The notes under the pieces are model-generated. The model worked only from the letters and a program-made list of their open reading frames with translations, was not told the DNA's origin and did no database searches. The translations under genes were made by a program, and so were the position numbers. A stretch of DNA of 64,000 bases. Origin: Bacillota bacterium (GTDB lineage: Bacteria; Bacillota; Clostridia; Lachnospirales; Lachnospiraceae). The stretch lies in assembly GCA_023437365.1 (NCBI GenBank), contig JAEZGK010000011.1, positions 62,001 through 126,000 on the forward strand, in the 5' to 3' direction. Within the stretch, counting starts at the first letter, position 1. Each line of letters begins with the position of its first letter. This document shows, piece after piece, positions 17,008 to 24,978 of this stretch.

Positions 17008-17124
17008 TTAAAGTGTCAAAACTACCTTCGGTACTTTCCAAATATAAAATACTGCTATCACAAGCGAGCTTGCATAGCAGTATTTTATACTTGGAAATGT
17101 GCTACGCACATTTTGACACTTTAA
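17008..17124. repeat. Full palindromic MITE-like element, copy A
   Basis: 117 bp bounded by inverted repeats TTAAAGTGTCAAAA (17008-17021) and TTTTGACACTTTAA (17111-17124). Inside, TTTCCAAATATAAAATACTG... pairs with its complement ...CAGTATTTTATACTTGGAAA around a small loop containing CAAGC-GA-GCTTG, and short hairpins flank the stem. No coding capacity. A second member lies at 61689-61806 with the same termini and folding plan but a different stem sequence. Confidence 0.8.
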
Positions 17125-17240
17125 TATTTACACTTTAATATTACACTTTAATATTAACACTATAATATTAACTCGATAATTTTTACTCGATAATTTTAAC
17201 TCTATAATTTTAACATGATAGATTTTACATTATAATTTGG
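17113..17240. repeat. Degenerate 12-15 bp tandem repeats
   Basis: CACTTTAATATT recurs beside the right end of the element, then decays through CACTATAATATT to CTCGATAATTTT and CTCTATAATTTT variants, about eight units in all, up to the galM stop. It looks like slippage amplification that began in the terminal repeat of the palindromic element. Confidence 0.7.
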
Positions 17241-17241
17241 T

Positions 17242-18300
17242 TTAGATTGTCGTAAATTTGTAAATGGTCACAGTGTCAAATTCTTTACCGGCTTTCAACA
17301 CGCAGGAAGGAAAGTTCTTGGTATTAATGGAGTTGGGGAAGAACTGTGTCTCGAAGCAAACACCTTGTCTTTTACCATAGGTAGCTCCGTCCTTACCGTT
17401 CTTAATAGGATTTAACATATTAGCGGTGTAAAGCTGTAATCCGGGAAGATCTGTAAAGACTTCCATCTTTCTGCCGCTGTTCTCCTCTACAAGCTCCGCT
17501 ACTTTCTCTACCTGGGTACCACTGCAATCCAATACAAAGTTATGATCATAACCGTTACCCAGCTTCAAAGGTTCATAATCCGCTTCTATCTCCTGTCCGA
17601 TACTCTTCAGGGTTCTGAAATCCATTGGAGTTCCAGTCACATCCCAAAGTTCTCCTGTCGGAATTAGATCCGAGGTTGTGGGCGTAAACTGATTGGCTTT
17701 GATCCAAACCTTATGATCCAGTATGGAACCCGAATCATGACCGGCCAGGTTGAAATAAGCATGGTTCGTAAGGTTTATAATCGTATCACGGTCAGATACT
17801 GCAAGATATTCAATCACAAGCTCATTATTCTCAGTCAGACTGTAAGTAACCGTGATATCAAGATTACCGGGAAATCCCTGCTCCATATGAGGGCTTAGTC
17901 TGGAAAATTCTACACTCGCGATATCATCATCCTCGTATACTTCCGTTTCATACATCAATTTATTATAGCCGACATAACCGCCGTGAAGATTATTCTTCCC
18001 GTCGTTCTTATCGAGTTCGTATACCTTTCCGTTCAGTTCGAATCTTGCATCCGCAATACGATTGGCATGTCTCCCAATAAAAGAACCCAATCCCGGAGGA
18101 TTCTCCTCATATCCGGCAAGATTCTCGAAGCCCAGATTGATGTCTGCCATATTCCCCTTCGCATCAGGAACGATGATGCTTACAATATTGGCACCATAAT
18201 CAGTAAATGAGACCTTCATACCATTACTGTTCGTAAGGGTATATAAGGTAGCTTCCTCACCCTTTGCCGTTTTTCCAAATGATTTTTGTGTTATTTTCAT
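17242..18300 (-). CDS. galM: Aldose 1-epimerase (mutarotase)
   Basis: 352-residue GalM-family enzyme interconverting alpha and beta anomers of glucose or galactose. Family signatures are GRHANRIADARFELNG (residues 76-91), the catalytic His in NLTNHAYFNLAGH, and the C-terminal ETQFFPNSIN containing the catalytic Glu. No signal peptide, so cytoplasmic. The usual galK/galT partners are not adjacent; the gene appears monocistronic, with the repeat cluster downstream. Confidence 0.95.
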   Translation of the reverse strand: MKITQKSFGKTAKGEEATLYTLTNSNGMKVSFTDYGANIVSIIVPDAKGNMADINLGFENLAGYEENPPGLGSFIGRHANRIADARFELNGKVYELDKNDGKNNLHGGYVGYNKLMYETEVYEDDDIASVEFSRLSPHMEQGFPGNLDITVTYSLTENNELVIEYLAVSDRDTIINLTNHAYFNLAGHDSGSILDHKVWIKANQFTPTTSDLIPTGELWDVTGTPMDFRTLKSIGQEIEADYEPLKLGNGYDHNFVLDCSGTQVEKVAELVEENSGRKMEVFTDLPGLQLYTANMLNPIKNGKDGATYGKRQGVCFETQFFPNSINTKNFPSCVLKAGKEFDTVTIYKFTTI

Positions 18301-18439
18301 ATTTCTATCTGCTCCTTAGCTTGATTTAATCTATGTCCTTAGCTAATAATTATAGCATAACAGAATAAAATAGCAATTATTTTCTTGTAAGAATAGGACA
18401 AGGATGATATACTAAGCTTGCAATTCATACTTACGGAAT

Positions 18440-18672
18440 AAGTGGTTGAATATTCGTATTCGACATAATAGGGAAACAGGTTCAAAACCTGTACGGTCTC
18501 GCCGCTGTATTTGGGGAGTGTGCTTTCAGAATTACCACTGATGAAACGATTATAAGACAAATCGTTAAACGATTACAAATCAAATCGTAAACGCTTGTGA
18601 TAAAAATCGTTATCGGGAAGGTGAAATCACATATTGATCCATAAGTCAGAAGACCTGCTTATCTCCGGTACC
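18440..18672 (+). ncRNA. Cobalamin (B12) riboswitch
   Basis: Recognised by its ordered conserved boxes: GGGAA near 18471, GCCGCTGTA near 18500 (the GCCNCNACTG-like core), ACCACTGATG near 18534, GGGAAGGTG near 18615 and the diagnostic AAGTCAGAAGACCTGC near 18642-18658. The variable region between them contains several AATCGTT/AACGATT repeats that would form an extended side stem. It is followed by a terminator at 18737, so AdoCbl binding is predicted to stop transcription of the two transporter genes downstream. Confidence 0.88.
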
Positions 18673-18736
18673 AAAGGTTCCACGAAGATTTGGACAAAGG
18701 TGCAATAAAGACTTATGTTTTCATGATCTTTTATTG

Positions 18737-18769
18737 TCCTTTTCCTATTTTGTAGGTAAAGGATTTTTT
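18737..18769 (+). terminator. Riboswitch-controlled terminator with overlapping antiterminator
   Basis: TCCTTTTCCTA pairs with TAGGTAAAGGA (one mismatch), then TTTTTT. Upstream CAATAAAG (near 18703-18710) can pair with CTTTTATTG (near 18728-18736), and GGACAAAGG upstream can pair into the terminator's 5' arm, giving a plausible antiterminator. Confidence 0.7.
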
Positions 18770-18825
18770 ATTATCTACCTAAGTTCATTCAGCTGCTACA
18801 AGGCAGTACTATTTATGGAGGTATT

Positions 18826-19230
18826 ATGGAAAAAAACACAAATTTAAAAAAATATCTGATTGCCCTCGGTATCCTTGCCGTGGCAGTCGCAGCCATGTTA
18901 CTCACTTACCTGCAGTTTAAGCCAGAGCCCGTCAAAGGTGCCAAAGAACTTACCATAGAAGTGGTTATACCTGAAGAACCAGCTCAGGAATTCACCCTTC
19001 ATACGGATGCCGAGTATCTGCGCCAGGCTTTGGAGGAGGCTGATCTCATCAAAGGCAGTGAAAGCGAATACGGCCTTTTCATTACCGAGGTCAACGGGCG
19101 TATTGCTGACGATACGAAACAGGAGTGGTGGTGTATCACCAAGGAGGACGCTCAGATAAACAACGGCGTAGATTCTATTGCAATCGCTAATGGCGAACAC
19201 TACGAGATTACATTAATGGCAGGCTATTGA
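18826..19230 (+). CDS. DUF4430 (transcobalamin-like) membrane-anchored protein
   Basis: 134 residues. One N-terminal hydrophobic anchor (about 9-27) without a lipobox Cys, then a ~100-residue extracellular DUF4430 domain with the characteristic WWCITKEDAQINNGVDSIAI region and a C-terminal beta strand. DUF4430 resembles the beta domain of animal transcobalamin and intrinsic factor. It stands behind a cobalamin riboswitch and 30 bp ahead of an ECF S component, so I infer that it binds a corrinoid outside the cell and passes it to that transporter. Ribosome site GGAGG lies upstream of the ATG. Confidence 0.8.
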   Translation: MEKNTNLKKYLIALGILAVAVAAMLLTYLQFKPEPVKGAKELTIEVVIPEEPAQEFTLHTDAEYLRQALEEADLIKGSESEYGLFITEVNGRIADDTKQEWWCITKEDAQINNGVDSIAIANGEHYEITLMAGY

Positions 19231-19260
19231 TTCAAATAGCTGATAGAAACGGAGGAGTTT

Positions 19261-19761
19261 ATGCGAGCTAAGGATATTGCTTTGATTGGTTTAATGAGTG
19301 CAATAATGATAACGGCTCAGGTAGTACTTAGCTTTCTTCCGAATATCGAATTGATATCTTTATTAATCATCTTATATACTTTAGTATTTGGTTGGAGGGC
19401 TTTGTATATCATATACGTTTTTGTCGCGGCAGAAGGCCTGATCTATGGCTTTGGCCTCTGGTTCATCAATTATCTCTATGTATGGACTATTCTTTTTGTT
19501 CTTGTTCTTCTGCTTCGCAAGCTGAACTCCACTATCCTCTGGGCGGTGATCAGCGGCTTATACGGGATAAGCTTCGGTGCTTTGTGCTCTATACCTTATT
19601 TTATAACCGGTGGTATCGCTTCCGGTTTTGCTTATTGGGTACAGGGAATACCTTTTGATGTTTTACATGGTGCAGGTAATTTTATTGCAGCTCTGATCCT
19701 GTATCATCCACTCTATTCCCTCCTGATCTATATCAGAAAACGAATGGAGCTTATTCATTAA
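19261..19761 (+). CDS. ECF transporter S component, probably for cobalamin or a precursor
   Basis: 166-residue integral membrane protein with about five to six transmembrane helices and the short, very hydrophobic build of ECF substrate-binding (S) subunits; the N-terminus RAKDIALIGLMSAIMI contains the Ala/Gly-rich helix that docks on EcfT. The EcfA/A'/T module is not nearby and would be shared. The B12 riboswitch and DUF4430 partner point to cobalamin or a corrinoid/alpha-ribazole substrate. That substrate is inferred, not visible in the sequence. GGAGG precedes the ATG. Confidence 0.82.
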   Translation: MRAKDIALIGLMSAIMITAQVVLSFLPNIELISLLIILYTLVFGWRALYIIYVFVAAEGLIYGFGLWFINYLYVWTILFVLVLLLRKLNSTILWAVISGLYGISFGALCSIPYFITGGIASGFAYWVQGIPFDVLHGAGNFIAALILYHPLYSLLIYIRKRMELIH

Positions 19762-19797
19762 ACATACAGCACAGGATGATTTCTCCTGAACGCTAAA

Positions 19798-19840
19798 AAA
19801 AGGTTATCCTTAAGGAGTGCTCCTTAAGGATAACCTTTAA
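19798..19840. terminator. Bidirectional terminator between ECF gene and cold-shock gene
   Basis: Perfect 18-bp inverted repeat AAGGTTATCCTTAAGGAG / CTCCTTAAGGATAACCTT separated by TG (19800-19837). A run of seven or eight A before it gives a strong U-run for the minus-strand cold-shock transcript; the plus-strand tail is TTTAATC. Confidence 0.85.
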
Positions 19841-19938
19841 TCAATCGTTCTAACAATATAGCCATTTCTTTATAAACGAATTTCTTTACAGAATTAATTT
19901 ATAGTTTAGAAAAAGGTACACTGTAAACCCAACATTGA

Positions 19939-20139
19939 TTATAACTTTGTTACGTTAGTTGCCTGAGGGCCCTTTGCTCCCTGAACTACTTCAAACTGAA
20001 CTTCCTGACCTTCTTCAAGAGACTTGAAACCGTCCATGTTCAGACCGCTGTAATGTACGAATACATCGTTGCCCTGCTCATCAGAGATGAAGCCGAAACC
20101 TTTTTGATTGTTGAACCACTTAACTGTACCTTTGTTCAT
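19939..20139 (-). CDS. Cold-shock protein (CspA/CspB family)
   Basis: 66-residue OB-fold RNA chaperone. Both RNA-binding motifs are intact, KGFGFIS (RNP1, residues 14-20) and VFVHY (RNP2, 27-31); the start MNKGTVKWFNNQKGFGFI is typical. It melts secondary structure in mRNA in the cytoplasm. Monocistronic between a strong terminator and the aromatic operon. A GGAGG site lies about 5 bases upstream of the ATG. Confidence 0.97.
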   Translation of the reverse strand: MNKGTVKWFNNQKGFGFISDEQGNDVFVHYSGLNMDGFKSLEEGQEVQFEVVQGAKGPQATNVTKL

Positions 20140-20229
20140 GTTTATTCCTCCAAAATTAAAAAAATATTAATGGTTGTCAGTATTAGACACCAAAATTATG
20201 ATACCATTATTTCCATACCATGTCAAACA

Positions 20230-20676
20230 TTATTTGTCGACAGAATGATTCAACTCATAAGCTTCAGAAGCCGTACAAAGCTCATATTTGCATGCAGTCA
20301 GAACCTTCAGACCTTCCTCCAGATCCGATAGCTTCATGATGATGGACGTATCCTTCCCTGCCGTTGCAAGAGTATACATATACTCTACACTGATTCCTGC
20401 ATCTGAGAGACATTTGAGTACTTCATGGAGTGTTCCCGGCTTCTGCGCTATTTTGACGGCCAGAACATCTGTAAGCTTTGCGGAAAATCCTTCTTCCTTC
20501 AATACCCTTCTGCCTTCCTCCGGGTCAGATACAATCATTCTAAGCAAGCCATATTCTGTCGTATCTGCCAGGCTAAAGGAAGCGATATTGATATTGTGCT
20601 CCTTCAGGCATTCTGTTACCCGTTCTAACCTTCCTTTAGTATTTTCAATAAATACGGATAATTGCTTTATTACCAT
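20230..20676 (-). CDS. Tandem ACT-domain protein
   Basis: 148 residues containing two ACT domains (about 1-70 and 72-140): MVIKQLSVFIENTKGRLERV and then AVKIAQKPGTLHEVLKCLSD, both typical ligand-binding starts. ACT pairs bind amino acids. The frame extends to 20811, but AAAGGAGGGGTATTT fixes the start at 20676. It is the last gene of the aromatic 2-oxoacid operon and paralogous to the ACT gene at 22109. A role as sensor or regulator of the neighbouring CoA ligases by aromatic amino acids is inferred. No DNA-binding domain is present. Confidence 0.85.
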   Translation of the reverse strand: MVIKQLSVFIENTKGRLERVTECLKEHNINIASFSLADTTEYGLLRMIVSDPEEGRRVLKEEGFSAKLTDVLAVKIAQKPGTLHEVLKCLSDAGISVEYMYTLATAGKDTSIIMKLSDLEEGLKVLTACKYELCTASEAYELNHSVDK

Positions 20677-20813
20677 AAATACCCCTCCTTTAAAAAAGTA
20701 TAGGTTTACTAAATTATACTGATCATCCATGTTCTCTAGCACTGCGTGAAAGACCAGGGGTTTAAATTCAATCAAACATATTACTAGATTAACGAAATCA
20801 AGAGAAGCCAATT

Positions 20814-22112
20814 CTATACCAGTTTTCTGTTGTCTATGACTCTCTTGGCTTTCCCTTCGGATCTTTGTATTGTCTTCGGCTCAACCAGCTTTACCTTTAC
20901 GGCAAGACCAAGAGCGGATTGAAGCACATGGGTAATCTTTTTAGTCAGGCTTTCCAGCTCTTTAATCTCATCAGAGAAGAAACGTTCTTCCACTTCCACT
21001 AAGACCTCCAAAGTATCGAGATTATTCACACGATCTACAATCAGAAGATAATGAGGACTGGTTTCTGCGATTTCAAGCAGCGCGGCTTCCACCTGGGAAG
21101 GGAACACATTCACTCCGCGGATGATGAGCATATCGTCGGAACGTCCCTTGAAACGGTCGATACGAGCTAAGGTTCTGCCGCATTCGCATCTGTCATAGGA
21201 TATGCTGGTCAAATCCTTCGTACGATAGCGGAACAACGGAAGCGCTTCCTTGGTTATCGTTGTAAATACCAATTCACCGACCTCACCCTCTTTACAGGGT
21301 TGCAGAGTATCCGGATTGATAATCTCAGGCACAAAATGATCCTCATATACATGTAAGCCCTTATGATACTCACAATCAGCTGCAACACCCGGTCCGAGTA
21401 TCTCACTCAAGCCGTAAATATCAAAAGCCTTCAGATGAAGCTTTGCTTCAATCTCTTTTCTCATATTCTCTGTCCAGGGCTCTGCGCCGCAGATGGCAGC
21501 CTTCAGTTGAATATTGCCTATCTGTCCCGCTTCTTCCAAAGTCTCTGCGATATGTAATAAATAAGAGGGCGTACATGCGATTGCTGTAGCACCGAAATCC
21601 TGCATCATCGTAATCAACTTCTGAGTATTGCCTGTAGACATGGGAATAACTGTAGCTCCCAAATTCTCTGCACCGTAATGCAGACCAAGACCTCCGGTGA
21701 ACAGCCCGTAGCCGTAAGCAACCTGAATCTTATCCTGCGGACCGATGCCGGCCATGGCAAGGACTCGAGCCACACACTCCTGCCAAAGATCAATATCCTT
21801 TCTGGTATATCCTACTACTGTTGCCTTTCCTGTCGTACCGGAGGATGCATGGATACGAACAACCTCCGATTGTGGAACAGCAAATAATCCGAAGGGATAA
21901 TTGTCTCTTAAATCATTTTTGGTCGTGAAGGGCAGCTTGCTTAAATCATCAATACTATTGATATCTCCTGGCTCCAGTCCCATCTGCTGCATTTTCTTCC
22001 GGTAGAATTCCACGCTGTGATAGACCCTGTCTACCATTCTTATTAATCTTGCGCTCTGAAGATTATGAATTTCATCCCGACTCATACATTCCTTGGTTTC
22101 ATTCCATATCAT
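20814..22112 (-). CDS. paaK: Phenylacetate-CoA ligase (copy 1)
   Basis: 432-residue ANL-superfamily enzyme activating an aryl acetate to its CoA thioester with ATP to AMP. P-loop ASSGTTGKATVVGYT at about 89-103; adenylate-binding core YGLSEILGPGVAADC; C-terminal hinge FKGRSDDMLIIRGVNVFPSQ and the catalytic Lys region near EGKAKRV. Length is standard for PaaK. Its ATG overlaps the stop of the ACT gene at 22109 by four bases, showing translational coupling. The substrate may be phenyl-, hydroxyphenyl- or indoleacetate. Confidence 0.93.
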   Translation of the reverse strand: MIWNETKECMSRDEIHNLQSARLIRMVDRVYHSVEFYRKKMQQMGLEPGDINSIDDLSKLPFTTKNDLRDNYPFGLFAVPQSEVVRIHASSGTTGKATVVGYTRKDIDLWQECVARVLAMAGIGPQDKIQVAYGYGLFTGGLGLHYGAENLGATVIPMSTGNTQKLITMMQDFGATAIACTPSYLLHIAETLEEAGQIGNIQLKAAICGAEPWTENMRKEIEAKLHLKAFDIYGLSEILGPGVAADCEYHKGLHVYEDHFVPEIINPDTLQPCKEGEVGELVFTTITKEALPLFRYRTKDLTSISYDRCECGRTLARIDRFKGRSDDMLIIRGVNVFPSQVEAALLEIAETSPHYLLIVDRVNNLDTLEVLVEVEERFFSDEIKELESLTKKITHVLQSALGLAVKVKLVEPKTIQRSEGKAKRVIDNRKLV

Positions 22113-22534
22113 GATATCAAATCCTCCTGTTCAGCAACGAGATACCCTGTCGATTTTAACACGGAAGCCGTTTTTTCAAGATTATCTGTGTTGAGGATCA
22201 TAAGCGGAGCCTTTCCATTCCGCAAAACGATGGAATAGATGTAATTAATGCCTATTCCGGCATCTGCAATAACATGCAGCATGCCGTCCAGTACGCCGGG
22301 CTGATCCTCAAGTTCAACAGCCACCGCCTCCGAAACTTTTACGGCAAATCCTCTGGCATTCAGAACCTCCTTCGCCTTTTCAGGCTGATCGACAACGAGT
22401 CTGAGAATCGCAAACTCCGGTGTATCTACGGATGCTATTGCTCTTAAGTTAATCCGGTTATCCTTCAGCACGGCAGTTACCCCTGCCAGACTGCCTATCT
22501 CATTCTGTACAAATACCGATAGCTGTTTAATCAT
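22109..22534 (-). CDS. Tandem ACT-domain protein (second copy)
   Basis: 141 residues with two ACT domains (MIKQLSVFVQNEIGSLAGVT and AVAVELEDQPGVLDGMLHVI). The start at 22534 follows GGGGGTTATGGC; the longer frame to 22567 lacks a site. It is homologous to the protein at 20230 and translationally coupled to paaK copy 1. It sits between IorB and PaaK, which fits sensing of aromatic amino acids or their oxoacids; that role is inferred. Confidence 0.85.
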   Translation of the reverse strand: MIKQLSVFVQNEIGSLAGVTAVLKDNRINLRAIASVDTPEFAILRLVVDQPEKAKEVLNARGFAVKVSEAVAVELEDQPGVLDGMLHVIADAGIGINYIYSIVLRNGKAPLMILNTDNLEKTASVLKSTGYLVAEQEDLIS

Positions 22535-22571
22535 GCCATAACCCCCTTGATTTAAGATTGATATCATTTAT

Positions 22572-23144
22572 TTATTTTAGATTATATCCTATTTCAAAAG
22601 CTTTTTTATTGATTTCTACGGTTTTTGCAGGTACCGTTTCCTCGATCACCTTCAGCCACTCCTCTTTGGAAAAGTTCATATGTTGTGCAGCGACACCGAG
22701 TACAATGATATTAAAGACTTTGCTATTACCCAGATTTTTAGCTTCCTCCATCGCATCCACCCTGAATACGCGATGATGTTTGCCAAGGTCCTCCAGGATA
22801 TTCTCCGGGTATTTAGCGGCACCGATTACCACAGGCATGGGATCGATACGATAATCGTTTACGACAACCGCACCGCCCTCCTTTAAGAAATGTGCATATC
22901 GAAGTGCCTCCATTCTTTCAAAGGCAATCAGGACATCTGCCTGACCTTCCTCCACGATAGGCTCGCTCACCTTATCACCGAAGCGTACAAAAGTAACTAC
23001 GCTGCCTCCTCGTTGTGCCATACCATGCACCTCGGAAAGCTTTACATCATAACCCGCCTGTATTGTCAATGCGCCTAAAATTCGGCTGGTAAGCAGGGTA
23101 CCCTGACCGCCTACCCCGACAATCATAATATTCTTCGTCTCCAT
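22572..23144 (-). CDS. iorB: Indolepyruvate ferredoxin oxidoreductase, beta subunit
   Basis: 190-residue gamma-type domain of the 2-oxoacid:ferredoxin oxidoreductase family, with the N-terminal IMIVGVGGQGTLLTSRILGA motif and EVHGMAQRGGSVVTFVRFG. With IorA it converts aryl pyruvates (indole-, phenyl-, hydroxyphenylpyruvate) plus CoA to aryl-acetyl-CoA, CO2 and reduced ferredoxin. AGGAGGACAGCC fixes the start at 23144; the frame runs 81 bases further upstream into iorA without a site. The gap to iorA is 11 bases. Confidence 0.95.
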   Translation of the reverse strand: METKNIMIVGVGGQGTLLTSRILGALTIQAGYDVKLSEVHGMAQRGGSVVTFVRFGDKVSEPIVEEGQADVLIAFERMEALRYAHFLKEGGAVVVNDYRIDPMPVVIGAAKYPENILEDLGKHHRVFRVDAMEEAKNLGNSKVFNIIVLGVAAQHMNFSKEEWLKVIEETVPAKTVEINKKAFEIGYNLK

Positions 23145-23155
23145 GGCTGTCCTCC

Positions 23156-24898
23156 TTATCTCAACTGTACCGGCTTGATTGCACCGAAGCGGCAAGCCGT
23201 TTCGCATAATCCGCAGCCGTTGCACATCGTATCATTGATTGCAATTGCTCCATTTTCCTTCTTGGTAATCGCAGGACATCCCGGCTTCATACACATACCG
23301 CATTTCTTACAAACCTCAGGATCAATCACAAACTGTTTTTTAACAGGGGCTTTAGAGAGCAGTATACAGGGAGCTTTGGTAATGATTACGGCAACCTCGT
23401 CCATGGCTGTTGCTTCCTTGACAGCCTTCTCCAGCTTTTCCACATCAAAAGCATTAATTTCATATATATGATTAACCCCAACCGCTTTGCAAAGTGCTGC
23501 CAGATCTACAGCATAAGTAGCTTCTCCTTTTAGGGTCTTTCCTGTTGCAGCATGATCCTGATGTCCGGTCATACCGGTTGTAGAATTATCCAGAATCATC
23601 ACCGTTCCGGTACCTTTATTGTATACCATGTTAATCAGGGAATTGATACCGGTATGCATAAAGGTAGAATCTCCGATGACTGCTACCCAGTTTTTGATAT
23701 AATCCTTTCCCTTTGCTTTCTCCATACCATGCAGAGAGGAGATGCTGGCACCCATACAGACAGTCGTGTCTACCACGCTTAAGGGTGCTACGGCGCCTAA
23801 GGTATAACAGCCGATATCGCCGGCACCGTGAATCTTCAGCTTGTTTAGCACGGAATATACGCTTCTGTGCGGGCATCCGGGACATAAAATCGGAGGACGG
23901 TTTGGAACCTGCGCCGCATGAACAAGATTCAGCTTTTCGCCATTGATTGCCTTACGAAGCAGATTGGCAGAATATTCTCCCTGAACGGTAAGAATCTCCT
24001 TCCCTACCGCTTTGATTCCCCAGGATTTCACCTGTTCTTCAATAATCGGATCAAGCTCTTCAACGATATATAAGCTGTCTACTTTGGAGGCAAATTCTTC
24101 AATCAGCTTTCTGGGCAAAGGATTGACAATTCCCAGCTTCAATATAGAGGCGTTCGGAAAAGCCTCCTTCACATACTGATATGGTATGCCGGAGGTAATA
24201 AATCCCATCTTTGTATCCTGATATTCTACCTTGTTGATCGGGAAACTGCAGCTATCCTTCTCAAGCGCAGCCTCTCTGCTCTCTACAACAAGATGACGTC
24301 CCTTTGCATTGCCAGGCATCATAACATTTTTAGCAATATCTCTGACATAGGGCTTATCTACTTTTTCAATCCTCTCATTCAGTTCTACCATACCCTGAGA
24401 ATGGGATAGTCTTGTGGTTGATCTAACTATGACAGGAGTATCATATTTTTCGCTTAAGTCAAAGGCAAATTTGATAAAATCCTTAGCTTCCTGACTATCG
24501 GAGGGCTCCAGTACCGGAACCTTGGCAGCTCTCGCAACCGCTCTGGTATCCTGCTCATTCTGGGAACTGTAAAGCCCCGGATCATCGGCAACAATCGTTA
24601 CGAGTCCTCCGGTAACCCCGATATAGGATACGGTAAAAAGCGGATCTGCCGCAACATTCAGTCCGACATGCTTCATCGATGCCAATGCTCTGACTCCGCT
24701 GATGGAAGCCCCGATTGCTACCTCCATTGCCACCTTCTCATTTGGTGACCACTCTGAATATATTTCATCATATTGTACGATGTTCTCACTGATTTCTGTA
24801 CTGGGCGTGCCCGGATATGCAGCCGAAACCTTACATCCTGCTTCATATGCACCTCTTGCAAAGGCTTCGTTACCAAGCATAATTACTTTTTCGCTCAC
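23156..24898 (-). CDS. iorA: Indolepyruvate ferredoxin oxidoreductase, alpha subunit
   Basis: 580-residue thiamine-diphosphate enzyme. N-terminal pyrimidine-binding domain (GAYEAGCKVSAAYPGTPSTE), TPP-binding domain with CPGCPHRSVY and GDIGCYTLGA, and a C-terminal ferredoxin domain with two [4Fe-4S] clusters, CxxCxxCxxxxCP starting at C530 and CxxCxxCxxxC starting at C559. It decarboxylates aryl pyruvates derived from Trp, Phe and Tyr. Placed between paaK copy 2 and iorB in one operon. Oxygen-sensitive chemistry fits an anaerobe. Confidence 0.96.
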   Translation of the reverse strand: MSEKVIMLGNEAFARGAYEAGCKVSAAYPGTPSTEISENIVQYDEIYSEWSPNEKVAMEVAIGASISGVRALASMKHVGLNVAADPLFTVSYIGVTGGLVTIVADDPGLYSSQNEQDTRAVARAAKVPVLEPSDSQEAKDFIKFAFDLSEKYDTPVIVRSTTRLSHSQGMVELNERIEKVDKPYVRDIAKNVMMPGNAKGRHLVVESREAALEKDSCSFPINKVEYQDTKMGFITSGIPYQYVKEAFPNASILKLGIVNPLPRKLIEEFASKVDSLYIVEELDPIIEEQVKSWGIKAVGKEILTVQGEYSANLLRKAINGEKLNLVHAAQVPNRPPILCPGCPHRSVYSVLNKLKIHGAGDIGCYTLGAVAPLSVVDTTVCMGASISSLHGMEKAKGKDYIKNWVAVIGDSTFMHTGINSLINMVYNKGTGTVMILDNSTTGMTGHQDHAATGKTLKGEATYAVDLAALCKAVGVNHIYEINAFDVEKLEKAVKEATAMDEVAVIITKAPCILLSKAPVKKQFVIDPEVCKKCGMCMKPGCPAITKKENGAIAINDTMCNGCGLCETACRFGAIKPVQLR

Positions 24899-24978
24899 GA
24901 TGTAAATCTCCTTTCGTATATAGCAAATCTTTCGCTTAATTTTATCCTAACATATCTGCAAATGATTGCAAAGCAGTT

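Noticed and set aside
18339..18560. Minus-strand 73-codon frame upstream of galM
   Set aside because: Overlaps the conserved boxes of the cobalamin riboswitch; no coding features.
20288..20722. Plus-strand 144-codon frame
   Set aside because: Antisense to the tandem ACT gene, with no ribosome site and no domain.
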